64,000 bases of DNA from Petasospora fabianii (taxonomy: Eukaryota > Ascomycota > Saccharomycetes > Phaffomycetales > Wickerhamomycetaceae), in the NCBI GenBank assembly GCA_022641835.1, contig CP048715.1, positions 2,418,001-2,482,000 on the forward strand. Reading direction: 5' to 3'. The notes under the pieces are model-generated. The model was not told where the DNA came from. It ran no database searches and worked only from the letters and a program-made list of their open reading frames with translations. A program made the translations under genes and the position numbers. Positions 10,418-19,398 of this stretch are shown here, piece after piece; within the stretch, counting starts at the first letter, position 1, and each line of letters starts with the position of its first letter.

Positions 10418-11446
10418 TCATGATTTATGCATAGTCGTTAAAGAATCTCTATTTAGCACATCGGCAACCTGGCGCATTAAAGGCAGTGGCCAAAAGCAAG
10501 CGGAGTCGTGGATCCCATGCTCTGAGTCAATCACAGGATCAACGCCCCAATTCTTGGCAAATGTGACAATATCATCTTTCATGCACTCTCTAATTCCGTA
10601 ACTGATCATTATCTTCTTTGGAAGTTTGGTTCGTTCCCACGTTATGGGATTGACAGCATCAAAATTCTCACCCTTGTAGAAATGCTTCGCCATCCCACGC
10701 GATACTGTAGCATTAATCAGATCGCATTTTTTGAATTGTTCATACGATGACCCTGGCGATTCTTCAGGCCATAGATTGACCCATGGTGAGAGTAAGATCA
10801 ATCCCTTTAATTCATTGTCAATTACCACTGTGTCCACCGAAGTCAACGGATGCTCCGCATGTCTTAGAAGACTTAGCACAAGATGCCCACCAGCAGAATC
10901 ACCCATGAGCACAATATTGTCCGAGCTCTTCTTGACCTCGTTGTAGACCTGGACGAGCTCCCTCAACTGTGTCGGGTACTCATCTGTCACACAGTAGTCC
11001 ACAATGATGATTGAACTCCTCGTCAGGCTCTCATACAGTACGAGAAGCATGTTGACAAATGGAGGGAATAAGCCAAAGACGTACCCGCCTCCATGACAGA
11101 ATATTATCACTTGGTCTTCTTTTGTTCGTTCAGGAACCTCTGTGAGCCAACGAATAGTGGCTTCCGGGCAGTTGGGAACGGGCGTGTTGGCGTTGGGGAT
11201 GGAGATGGACCAGTAACGAAGGGTGAGTCTGATGTTGAGCGACAGCGAGAGCCGCGGTGCTATTGTTCTCAGAAAGTCCAGTGGGATATTGCGGATCACT
11301 GCAGTGATGGTTCTGGTGAATATTGTGGCGATAGTTGGATGCATGGTAGCGTTAATGGTTCGTGGTGATGGTTCTCGGGTATATGCTTGTCGTTCCTGCA
11401 ATGTCATATGTCTACAACCACGCCTCGGTAAAAACCGTCGTGTCAT
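10418..11446 (-). CDS. Alpha/beta hydrolase of the HSL family, Say1-like sterol deacetylase
   Basis: This 342-residue serine esterase has the hormone-sensitive-lipase oxyanion motif HGGGY at 118-122 and the nucleophile elbow GDSAGG at 182-187 (Ser184). The acid and histidine are probably in the segment DPVIDSEHGIHDS near residues 302-314. The closest S. cerevisiae relative by architecture is Say1, the ER-membrane steryl acetyl hydrolase that deacetylates sterols and steroids. Say1 has an N-terminal membrane anchor. Here residues 36-75 contain hydrophobic stretches (TIFTRTITAVIRNIPLDFL) but no clear transmembrane helix, so localisation is open. The exact substrate is inference; the hydrolase class is firm. 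Confidence 0.75.
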   Translation of the reverse strand: MTRRFLPRRGCRHMTLQERQAYTREPSPRTINATMHPTIATIFTRTITAVIRNIPLDFLRTIAPRLSLSLNIRLTLRYWSISIPNANTPVPNCPEATIRWLTEVPERTKEDQVIIFCHGGGYVFGLFPPFVNMLLVLYESLTRSSIIIVDYCVTDEYPTQLRELVQVYNEVKKSSDNIVLMGDSAGGHLVLSLLRHAEHPLTSVDTVVIDNELKGLILLSPWVNLWPEESPGSSYEQFKKCDLINATVSRGMAKHFYKGENFDAVNPITWERTKLPKKIMISYGIRECMKDDIVTFAKNWGVDPVIDSEHGIHDSACFWPLPLMRQVADVLNRDSLTTMHKS

Positions 11447-11482
11447 TAGTATACGTACAGCCGCTGTTTGCAGTCATTTCTA

Positions 11483-11856
11483 TCATCTCAACTCCCAGAT
11501 ATCTTCACTGCTTCCTCTCGCTCTCTTCTCGTCTAATTCCTTCTTGTACCACTGTTGAATCTTGACCGGATCCGAGTTGAAGAGGCAAAATTGGAATCGT
11601 TCCAGCTGTTTCACGCAGTCATTCATGTGCCCATAGCGATAGTAATGTTTCACTTGCCCTCCAACGCTGTAACACGACGTCAGTTGGTCAAATGCTTCTG
11701 TGCAACTCATTGTGGTCTGGTGATGTTAGTAGATGGTACGTGACGCCTTCTTGGGACGCCATCATTGGGTACAGAGGACGAGATGATGGCACCTTTTGAA
11801 AGTGTTAAACATACCGGAAAGCTTGAGAACTCCTGTGTCGTCTTTTCTGTGCTCAT
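11483..11856 (-). CDS. EMI1: Emi1-like DUF3128 protein, spliced
   Basis: There are two exons, 11815-11856 and 11483-11716, joined by removing 98 bp (11717-11814). The donor is GTATGT at 11814-11809, the branch point TACTAAC at 11731-11725 and the acceptor CCAG ends at 11717. The 91-residue product begins MSTEKTTQEFSSFP and continues TTMSCTEAFDQL. Exon 2 alone would start at the internal ATG at 11710. The core has Cys residues spaced as in the Emi1/DUF3128 family (MSCTEAFDQLTSCYSVGGQ, HYYRYG, DCVKQLERFQFC). In S. cerevisiae Emi1 is linked to early meiotic induction and to mitochondria; the biochemical role is unknown. The splice is inferred from signals and frame continuity. The spliced N-terminus adds a TTMSC context that I recall as conserved. 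Confidence 0.8.
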
Positions 11857-11944
11857 TTTGGGTCTTATGTGTACTTTTTCGGTACCTCATGAAGTCGTCA
11901 TCAGTGTCGGCGTCTCCAAAGTCTTCACCAAATCGGAAAAAAAA

Positions 11945-12025
11945 ATGAGCGCATACGAGTACAGAATTGACCCATCCTTCCCAACCTCGCTTTCCAAAGC
12001 AGCGTCACGAATGCTATTGTCGTGA
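11945..12025 (+). other. Short protein-like open frame beside the left repeat (possible gene 5' fragment)
   Basis: An ATG opens a 26-codon frame (MSAYEYRIDPSFPTSL, then SKAASRMLLS) 89 bp from the divergent EMI1 start. Its composition looks like a real N-terminus, but the frame stops at 12025. No clean intron is seen: a weak GTGAAT donor overlaps the stop, and CACTAAT at about 12062 could be a branch point. From 12026 to 12264, where the repeat begins, I see no other supported feature. It may be the start of a gene broken by arrival of the left repeat, or a small spliced gene. Function unknown. Confidence 0.25.
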
Positions 12026-12258
12026 ATGTAAAAATCTAATCGCTAAGCCTTCATTTCCAAGCCCACTAATATATCTATCGAGCTGTTCTACTGGTTTAGA
12101 TGAAGCTTCCGGTGCTATAGCTATCTTACTTCCAGGGCCGAGCCGACTACAGCGCTGACCACGATCTTAGTTCTATGATCACTCTCAGAAGTCAGGTCTA
12201 CTGATACTATGCAACGATATACGTATAATAGATCAAAGTACCAATAACAAAAACTAAC

Positions 12259-13791
12259 TTAAGCATCAAGCACCATAGGATTACACGACCATTGGGCGCC
12301 TTCATCAAAAGGATCTGCCATGGTCTCAACAAAGAAGCTGGAGCCGCTGGCCACATATACGCTGTCTGACTTCAGATTACTCTCCAGAACCTGATAGAGC
12401 ATAGCGTCGAAGTCTTCCATGTTAATGGTTGTGCTCTCGTCCAGAGTAGCTGGTGACTCAACAGCTGAAAGGAGTGACTCCGCTGCAGTATTGGTAAACC
12501 ACTCATCAAAAGTCTCCACCTCAGCAGGCTCAACAGGCTCAGCATCAAACTCTGCAACTGCTTTGTTGATAGCAGCGTCAATATCATCAACTGCCTGCTC
12601 AAATGATGCAGCTGGACTCAACCCAGGCATCTCCAGCTCTGCAATCTCATCTTCCCAGATAGCGGCTGAATCCTGCAAAGACATCCCTGGAGAGCGTTCT
12701 GGATTCATGAACCACTGAGAGTTGTTCAGCAGCTGCTCAGACGGATCCAGTACTGGGGTGGCAGGCTCTGTCAGAGGCTCTATTCCGGCCATCATGTCCT
12801 CAATGTGGTCACCCTCAACAGACTCAACAGAGAACCGAGCGACTGCTTCAAATTCAGCAAATGGCGCCGGACTTGGAGTTGGAGCAGGTGTCAATCTCGA
12901 CAATACATCTGAGATGAGAGACTCTGCCCTAGCGTCCTTGACGTAGCTAAACGTCTGCTTCTTGATCCCATGCTGCACACAGAGATCGCTGAAGTCAGCG
13001 TAGCTGAGAGGAATGAACAAGTCACCGGCCCTGTACTTCTTGGCCTTGCACCCTTGCTTCGACTCTACCTCCTCAGCTTCGGACTCACACACAATGTGTG
13101 ATTTGGCGTGTCTGTAGTACTGCTTAAAGCCGTTACCCTTAGCGAAGTTGTACTCAAACTGGAGCATACATGGCTTCCCATTGTGAGAGTACGGGCAAAC
13201 AGCATTCAGCTTGTACTGCTTTGTCTTAGCACAAGGGATAAATCCCAAGAATGGCTGCTTAGCATCCCCACCACGGCATACACCGTGACAGTTGGCCATG
13301 TGGTTAACGTAGCCAGAGCCCAGAGTATTGAAGAAGTAAAGCTCTGGGCTACGCACGTTAACCTCTCTAGTCTTACCGCCATACACGACAGTCTTAGTTC
13401 TATCGGCAGGCTTCAAGGCATCTGCCTTTTCAAAAGGGTTGCAGATGGAGCAGAGAATGTAAGTGTTTGTCTTAGTCTTATTGTTCCCCAGCAGACGCTT
13501 CTTAGAGGACATCTCCTCCAAGTTGTGGAAGCATGTGTTTGAGCTGGAGAACATCGACTTAGGGTCAAACAGATACTTATTAGAGGAGGTACCAAGCTCT
13601 TCAATAGTGCATGGCATTGCCAAAGCCGTGTCAGTCTGAGTACGGCGGTTCAACTCGGTCAAGAAGACCTCAGGCTGCTGAAGCTGGTGCTGTGGGGCTC
13701 TATCGCCCTTCACAGTCAGCTGGTCAGCGTGGTTAAGTTTGTAGAGTGCCTTGATGGCGTCAGTGAGCATCCAGTAGTCAATAGAAGCCAT
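12259..13791 (-). CDS. Putative Rua1-type zinc-binding transcription regulator, left copy
   Basis: This 510-residue protein is identical in translation to the right copy through residue 508. The middle has a Cys/His pattern resembling the C-terminal domain of the Ustilago regulator Rua1 (DUF4451): C114-x2-C117, H164-x4-H169 followed by Gly, C199-x8-C208 and H228-x3-H232. The segment from about 300 to 505 is acidic and Pro-rich with scattered hydrophobic residues (NMEDFDAMLYQVLESNL, DEWFTNTAAESLL), like an activation domain. Basic residues cluster at 244-254. The repeat edge falls after codon 508 (Asp), and the flank then supplies Ala and a stop. The right copy instead ends PSAGHC, so this copy may be the truncated daughter. 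Nuclear DNA-binding function is inferred from the domain pattern only. Confidence 0.7.
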   Translation of the reverse strand: MASIDYWMLTDAIKALYKLNHADQLTVKGDRAPQHQLQQPEVFLTELNRRTQTDTALAMPCTIEELGTSSNKYLFDPKSMFSSSNTCFHNLEEMSSKKRLLGNNKTKTNTYILCSICNPFEKADALKPADRTKTVVYGGKTREVNVRSPELYFFNTLGSGYVNHMANCHGVCRGGDAKQPFLGFIPCAKTKQYKLNAVCPYSHNGKPCMLQFEYNFAKGNGFKQYYRHAKSHIVCESEAEEVESKQGCKAKKYRAGDLFIPLSYADFSDLCVQHGIKKQTFSYVKDARAESLISDVLSRLTPAPTPSPAPFAEFEAVARFSVESVEGDHIEDMMAGIEPLTEPATPVLDPSEQLLNNSQWFMNPERSPGMSLQDSAAIWEDEIAELEMPGLSPAASFEQAVDDIDAAINKAVAEFDAEPVEPAEVETFDEWFTNTAAESLLSAVESPATLDESTTINMEDFDAMLYQVLESNLKSDSVYVASGSSFFVETMADPFDEGAQWSCNPMVLDA

Positions 13792-14450
13792 TTTAATACA
13801 GTTTAAGGGTTATAAGTGAGTAGAACGAAGAGGTGGGAAGGGAAGTAGAAGAAGATGGCCAAAAGATGGGATCTCATGTTTCTTAAGTATTTGAGATTTG
13901 TCTTCTCATGAGAGCACAGCTGCAAGGTAGGATCGATCTAGAATCTCTGAGCGATATATCGGTGCACTTCTTGTGTCACACTCTCTTCTCATGAGGTCAT
14001 CCTTGCGCACAAGTTAATCTTCTCATGCTTCTCACTCTTCTCATGCTTCTCAGATCTATGAGATTGTCATGCCACGATCTGCTAGATCTTCTCAGATACT
14101 CCGCCCTGGTTTCCGATCTTATCCAAGTACTCCTCAGGAATGTAAAACCACTTCAAGGTGGTATCTCATTAAAGCTGACTTCATAGGTTCGATGCGGTGC
14201 CTGTTTGAGATGTAGAATGAATGTAGAGTGTGGAGGATATCGCGAGCCCAAAAAGCGCATCGCTGCAAATAAAACTGCCGCCGTGAAAAGTAAACAAGAT
14301 CAACCGTACGCTCTCATTCTCCACTTTCCCTTCTCTACCACTTCGCCTCTTCCTTCTCAAAGTCACGCACAAGAAGATGTCCAAGGACTCCTCCTTCTCA
14401 CAGATACACCGCCCCCACGCGCACTATGCCCAGTACGTGGCTGAGTGGGT
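12265..14450. repeat. Left arm of a 2186-bp inverted repeat
   Basis: This segment is the reverse complement of 24111-26296. Paired positions always sum to 38561 at every landmark checked (regulator start 13791/24770, neighbour start 14377/24184, outer edge 12265/26296, inner edge 14450/24111), so there is no net insertion or deletion. About 420 bp of non-coding promoter (13801-14220) compared base by base showed no mismatch, and translations from both strands agree across the coding part. It holds the whole regulator gene except its last codons, its promoter and the first 74 bp of a neighbouring gene. The inner arm edges are 9660 bp apart. No transposase, terminal repeats or target-site duplication are visible, so it reads as an inverted segmental duplication kept identical by recency or gene conversion. 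Confidence 0.97.
13902..14045 (-). promoter_or_regulatory. CATGAGAAG motif cluster in the left regulator promoter
   Basis: Four exact CATGAGAAG copies, read on the minus strand, lie at 14045-14037, 14027-14019, 13993-13985 and 13910-13902, about 110-255 bp before the regulator ATG. Looser GTGAGAAG and CTGAGAAG variants lie among them. Two copies are part of the 8-bp palindrome CTCATGAG, and two form an 18-bp tandem unit. The full intergenic stretch 13792-14376 separates two divergent starts and holds no other gene. The spacing suggests binding sites of a dedicated regulator, perhaps the encoded protein. Confidence 0.45.
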
Positions 14451-14472
14451 TCAACAACCGCTGTCATATTGA
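14377..14472 (+). pseudogene. Truncated 5' fragment of the 23636-24184 gene
   Basis: The left repeat ends inside this gene. Codons 1-24 and two bases of codon 25 match the start of the intact gene at 24184 (MSKDSSFSQIHRPHAHYAQY, then VAEW). Beyond 14450 the sequence is unrelated, and the frame stops at 14472 after VQQPLSY, leaving 31 codons. The promoter is intact, so it may be transcribed, but no function is expected. It marks the inner edge of the duplicated segment and suggests that the right copy is the original locus. Confidence 0.85.
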
Positions 14473-14572
14473 GGAGAGGATCCGTAGAACAGTTCAAGAG
14501 AATGATCTACCCACTATCCTAGAGCTGAGGCATTCACTCTATTTACTGTACTACAGATGTCTGGTCGATTGA
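14450..14572 (+). other. Protein-like 40-codon frame abutting the left repeat edge
   Basis: In the frame one base on from the truncated fragment, an open stretch begins exactly at the repeat edge (FNNRCHIEERIRRTVQEND, then LPTILELRHSLYLLYYRCLVD) and ends in TGA at 14570-14572. It has the amphipathic look of a genuine protein C-terminus and no start codon of its own. It could be the 3' remnant of a gene interrupted by the left repeat; the forward 26-codon frame at 11945 on the outer side has the same direction. I cannot assign a family. From 14573 to the RPO31 start at 14822 nothing else is seen. Confidence 0.3.
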
Positions 14573-14821
14573 TTAAAGCGACACTGTAGCCATACAATGG
14601 TCTTCCTACGATTGTTACCACCACACCGGAATTTAAATCGGAATCGGGATCCAGCGTCGCCCCTATACACCTGGACACCACTGTTATGCGCCGCATCTCG
14701 AAAATTATTCAGCACCTGTTCGGAGCGTCATCACCACATTGGGGCCCAGGAGAGCACACTAAACACAGTATCCGACCGGCACTGGGACCTTCTGGCTTAC
14801 AAAAATCTTTCTTTGGCAAAG

Positions 14822-17800
14822 ATGAAGGAAGCAGTCGTCGACGTCGCTCCGAAGAAAATCAGAGGTATTGAATTTGGTGCCCTCAGCGAGGAGGACATCC
14901 TTGCACAGTCCGAGGTTGAGGTCTCCACCAGGGATCTCTTTGATCTCGAGAAGGGCCGTACTCCAAAACCCAATGGTGCCCTCGATACGAAGATGGGAAT
15001 ATCGTCAAATTCATCTGAATGTGCGGTCTGTCATGGTAACTTGGCCACATGTCATGGTCACTTTGGCCACTTGAAGTTGGCATTACCGGTCTTCCATGTC
15101 GGTTACTTCAAGGCCACAATTCAGGTCCTACAATCCATCTGTAAGACATGTGGTGGTCTTCTGATCGATGAAGACACCAAGAGACAGTTCAGACAGGAGT
15201 TGAGAAGACCAGGTATCGATAACCTCAGAAGAATGGGTATTATCAAGAAGATCCTTGATCAGTGTAAGAAACAGAGACGTTGTTTCGACTGTGGTGCAGT
15301 TAACGGTGTTGTTAAGAAGGCCGCTGCTGGCTCTGGTACTGCCTCTCTCAAGATTGTTCACGACACCTTTAGATATGTTGGAAAGAAACCGACACCTGAG
15401 AAGATCGAGTGGGACAAGGATATCGATCAGGCCGTTTCGAATAACCCAGACTTCGAGAAGTTTATCAAGAGATCCATGGATGATTTGAATCCATTGAAGG
15501 TTTTGAACTTGTTCAAGCAGGTCAGAGCAGAAGATTGTGAGCTTTTGGGTATCGATTCAGGAAGAGGAGGCAGACCAGAAATGTATATTTGGAGATACCT
15601 ACCTGCCCCACCGGTGTGTATTCGTCCATCTGTTGTGATGAGTGATTCACCAACCTCCAACGAAGATGATCTAACAGTGAAGCTGACAGAGATTGTCTGG
15701 ATCAGTTCCTTGATTAGAGCTGGTATAGAGAAGGGCATTTCCATCAACAATCTTATGGAACAGTGGGATTACCTCCAGCTATCCGTTGCCATGTACATCA
15801 ATTCCGATGCTGCCTCGCCATCCATGCTTCCCGGTGCGTCTGGAGCTGCCAAGTCCTCCAAGCCGATCAGAGGTTTCTGTCAAAGATTGAAAGGTAAACA
15901 AGGTCGTTTCAGAGGTAACTTGTCTGGTAAGCGTGTTGATTTCTCCGGTCGTACCGTTATTTCTCCAGATCCAAACTTATCTATCGATGAAGTTGCCGTC
16001 CCAGACAGGGTCGCCAAGGTGCTGACCTACCCAGAGAAGTGTACCAGATACAACAAAGAGAAGTTGCAGAACCTGATCTTGAACGGTCCGACCGTGCATC
16101 CGGGTGCCAATTATGTGCTGAAGAAGAATGAGGATGCTCGCCGTAACTTGAGATACGGTGACAGACAGAAACTTGCTAGAAACTTGCAATATGGTGATGT
16201 TGTTGAAAGACACATTGAGGATGGTGATATTGTCCTGTTTAACAGACAGCCGTCCCTCCACAGACTCTCCATTCTATCCCATTACGCCAAGATCAGACCT
16301 TGGAGAACCTTCAGATTGAACGAATGTGTCTGTACTCCATACAACGCAGATTTCGATGGTGATGAAATGAACTTGCACGTCCCCCAGACTGAAGAGGCCA
16401 GAGCGGAAGCGATCAACCTGATGGGTGTCAAGAATAACTTGCTGACCCCAAAGTCCGGTGAGCCGATCATTGCCGCTACCCAGGATTTCATCACTGGTTC
16501 GTACTTGATCTCTCACAAGGACTCATTCTTTGACAGAGCCACTTTGACTCAACTCTTGTCCATGATGTGTGATGCCAACTTGCAGTTCGACCTTCCTCCA
16601 CCAGCCATTCACAAACCAGTGTATATGTGGACTGGTAAGCAGGTGTTTAGTCTTTTGATCAAGCCAAATAAGGATTCTCCAGTCGTGATCAACTTGGATG
16701 CCAAGAACAAGACATTCATCCCACCACCAAAGGGTATGCCTAATGAGATGTCTCCGAATGACGGTTTCGTTGTCATTAGAGGATCCAACATTCTCAGTGG
16801 TGTCATGGATAAGTCTACGCTTGGTGATGGTAAGAAGCACTCCGTTTTCTACACTATTCTCAGAGATTATGGTCCGAAAGAGGCTGCCCAGGCCATGAAC
16901 AGAATGGCTAAACTTTGTGCCAGATTCTTGGGTAACAGAGGTTTCTCTATTGGTATCAACGATGTTACACCGGGTCACGAGTTGAAGAGTAAGAAGGAAG
17001 AGATGGTTGAAATCGCATACGCCAAGTGTGACGAATTGATTGCTCTCTACAATGAAGGTAAGCTCGAGACTCAGCCAGGTTGTAACGAAGAGCAAACATT
17101 GGAAGCTAAGATTGGTGGTTTGCTGTCCAAGGTTAGAGAAGAGGTTGGTGATGTCTGTATCAACGAGCTGCCCTCCTCCAATGCCCCATTGATCATGGCC
17201 ACATGCGGTTCCAAGGGTTCTACTCTTAACGTGTCCCAGATGGTTGCCGTTGTCGGTCAGCAGATTATCTCTGGTAATCGTGTTCCAGATGGTTTCCAGG
17301 ATCGTTCTCTTCCTCACTTCCCAAAGAACTCCAAAACACCGCAATCTAAAGGTTTCGTTAGAAACTCCTTCTACTCCGGTTTGTCTCCACCAGAATTCCT
17401 CTTCCACGCCATCTCTGGTCGTGAAGGTTTGGTCGATACCGCCGTCAAGACTGCCGAGACAGGTTACATGTCCAGAAGATTGATGAAGTCCCTTGAAGAC
17501 TTGAGTTGTCAGTACGATAACACTGTCAGAACATCTGGTAACGGAATTGTTCAGTTCACGTACGGTGGTGACGGTCTTGATCCATTTGATATGGAGGGTG
17601 ATGCTAAACCAGTTAACTTCAACAGAACATGGGACCATGCCTACAACGTCACATTTGAGGTTAAGGATAAGACACTATTGCCGTATGAAGCCATTGAGAC
17701 GGCTGATGAGATTCTGAAGCCGTTAGAGGCCAAGCTTGTGAGATATGACAACTTGGGTAACTTGGTCAAGCTAGAGGACTCTGACAAGATTGAGTTTGTT

Positions 17801-19192
17801 GACCAAAACGATGCTGAGAGAGACTTCTACAAGTCTATTCGTGACTACATCTACAAGAAGGCAGCTCGTCTTTCCAAAGTTAGAGAGAAGAAGGGTTTGC
17901 AGGGTCTACTGGAGAAGCCGAATGACGAATTGGCTCTAATGGATCTGGATGAAGCTGCAAGTGACTATTCATTGATTGCTGTGAACCAGCTGTCGAAGAT
18001 CACAGATAAGTGTATCAGAAAGTTCCTGGAGATTGCTATCCGCAAGTACGGTCGTGCAAGAGTTGAACCAGGTACCGCTGTCGGTGCCATTGGTGCCCAA
18101 TCCATTGGTGAACCAGGTACTCAGATGACTTTAAAGACTTTCCATTTCGCCGGTGTCGCCTCCATGAACGTTACACTTGGTGTTCCTCGTATTAAGGAAA
18201 TCATCAACGCTTCTAAGACCATCTCGACTCCAATTATCAACGCTGTTCTAGTTAACGATCAGGATGAGAGAGCTGCCAGAGTTGTGAAGGGAAGAATCGA
18301 GAAGACCTTGCTATCTGATGTTGCCTTCTACCTGCAGGATGTTTACAAGAATGACATGTCATACATTGATGTGAAGATCGACTTGAAGACCATTGAGAAG
18401 TTGCAATTGGAGTTGAATATTGATGAGATTGCTGTTGCCATTTCTCGTGCACCAAAGCTTAAGATTTCGTTGCCAAATGTCACTGCTGTATCCAAGAATG
18501 TTATTCGCATCATGGTTAGCTCCCCTGAGGACTCTAAGAAGATTCACTCTACGAGTATGAAGGAGTCCGGTGAAAACGACATTTTCTTTAGAATGCAGCA
18601 TCTGCGTCGTGCCTTGCCAAATGTAGTTGTCAAGGGTCTTCCAGATATTTCTCGTGCCGTTATCAACATCCGTGATGATGGTAAGAAGGAGCTTCTTGTT
18701 GAAGGTTATGGTCTTCGTGATGTTATGTGCACAGATGGTGTTGTTGGCTGCAAGACCAAAACTAACCATGTTCTTGAAGTGTTTGATGTCCTTGGTATCG
18801 AAGCTGCTAGAGCTTCTATCATTGGTGAGATTGACTATACCATGTCCAAGCACGGTATGAGTGTTGACCCTCGTCACATTCAGTTGCTCGGTGATGTTAT
18901 GACATACAAGGGTGAGGTCCTCGGTATCACAAGATTTGGTTTATCCAAGATGAGAGACTCTGTGCTGCAGTTAGCCTCCTTCGAGAAGACAACAGACCAC
19001 TTGTTTGATGCTTCTTTCTACATGAAGACAGATAAGGTTGAGGGTGTTTCGGAGTGTATCATTCTTGGACAGACCATGTCCATTGGTACTGGCTCGTTCA
19101 AGCTGGTCAAGCAGACATCCATTGAGGATGACGAGCTGACACCAAAGGCCACTCTGTTTGAAGACTTGTGTGACCAGCTCGTCTGCATTTGA
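14822..19192 (+). CDS. RPO31: RNA polymerase III largest subunit Rpc160
   Basis: This 1456-residue subunit forms the active centre of RNA polymerase III, which makes tRNAs, 5S rRNA and U6. The N-terminal clamp zinc site is visible as CAVCHGNLATCHGHFGH, with a second site at CKTCGG and CFDCG. The catalytic Mg-binding loop is NADFDGDEMN (about residue 510). The bridge helix and trigger-loop region is highly conserved (GAQSIGEPGTQMTLKTFHFAG). The open frame runs upstream to 14597, but the ATG at 14822 gives MKEAVVDVAPKKIRGIEFG, which aligns with the start of S. cerevisiae Rpc160 (MKEVVVSETPKRIKGLEF). Length is close to that protein (1460). It is the first gene of the loop between the inverted repeats, so an essential gene would move with any inversion. 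Confidence 0.98.
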   Translation: MKEAVVDVAPKKIRGIEFGALSEEDILAQSEVEVSTRDLFDLEKGRTPKPNGALDTKMGISSNSSECAVCHGNLATCHGHFGHLKLALPVFHVGYFKATIQVLQSICKTCGGLLIDEDTKRQFRQELRRPGIDNLRRMGIIKKILDQCKKQRRCFDCGAVNGVVKKAAAGSGTASLKIVHDTFRYVGKKPTPEKIEWDKDIDQAVSNNPDFEKFIKRSMDDLNPLKVLNLFKQVRAEDCELLGIDSGRGGRPEMYIWRYLPAPPVCIRPSVVMSDSPTSNEDDLTVKLTEIVWISSLIRAGIEKGISINNLMEQWDYLQLSVAMYINSDAASPSMLPGASGAAKSSKPIRGFCQRLKGKQGRFRGNLSGKRVDFSGRTVISPDPNLSIDEVAVPDRVAKVLTYPEKCTRYNKEKLQNLILNGPTVHPGANYVLKKNEDARRNLRYGDRQKLARNLQYGDVVERHIEDGDIVLFNRQPSLHRLSILSHYAKIRPWRTFRLNECVCTPYNADFDGDEMNLHVPQTEEARAEAINLMGVKNNLLTPKSGEPIIAATQDFITGSYLISHKDSFFDRATLTQLLSMMCDANLQFDLPPPAIHKPVYMWTGKQVFSLLIKPNKDSPVVINLDAKNKTFIPPPKGMPNEMSPNDGFVVIRGSNILSGVMDKSTLGDGKKHSVFYTILRDYGPKEAAQAMNRMAKLCARFLGNRGFSIGINDVTPGHELKSKKEEMVEIAYAKCDELIALYNEGKLETQPGCNEEQTLEAKIGGLLSKVREEVGDVCINELPSSNAPLIMATCGSKGSTLNVSQMVAVVGQQIISGNRVPDGFQDRSLPHFPKNSKTPQSKGFVRNSFYSGLSPPEFLFHAISGREGLVDTAVKTAETGYMSRRLMKSLEDLSCQYDNTVRTSGNGIVQFTYGGDGLDPFDMEGDAKPVNFNRTWDHAYNVTFEVKDKTLLPYEAIETADEILKPLEAKLVRYDNLGNLVKLEDSDKIEFVDQNDAERDFYKSIRDYIYKKAARLSKVREKKGLQGLLEKPNDELALMDLDEAASDYSLIAVNQLSKITDKCIRKFLEIAIRKYGRARVEPGTAVGAIGAQSIGEPGTQMTLKTFHFAGVASMNVTLGVPRIKEIINASKTISTPIINAVLVNDQDERAARVVKGRIEKTLLSDVAFYLQDVYKNDMSYIDVKIDLKTIEKLQLELNIDEIAVAISRAPKLKISLPNVTAVSKNVIRIMVSSPEDSKKIHSTSMKESGENDIFFRMQHLRRALPNVVVKGLPDISRAVINIRDDGKKELLVEGYGLRDVMCTDGVVGCKTKTNHVLEVFDVLGIEAARASIIGEIDYTMSKHGMSVDPRHIQLLGDVMTYKGEVLGITRFGLSKMRDSVLQLASFEKTTDHLFDASFYMKTDKVEGVSECIILGQTMSIGTGSFKLVKQTSIEDDELTPKATLFEDLCDQLVCI

Positions 19193-19398
19193 TGTTGGGT
19201 TTAAAGCATATACTATTTTTTCTTGCATTTGGGTGATGGTGATTACGTTGAGCATTAACACAAAGGGTGAACTACATGTACTATAGATTTAAAGGAGAGT
19301 TCATTGACTTTGATTGAGCGTAGTTCTGATGTATATCATTGACGTCGTCCCAAACACTAATTAGCCATGAGGTAGAGTGATCCACCAGGCAACAGTTA

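Noticed and set aside
12265-14450. Transposable element
   Set aside because: No transposase or integrase motifs, no short terminal repeats and no target duplication at the edges; the segment contains part of an adjacent host gene, which fits a segmental duplication better.
16523-17638. Antisense 371-codon frame in RPO31
   Set aside because: Shadow of a highly conserved gene on the other strand; its composition is not protein-like.
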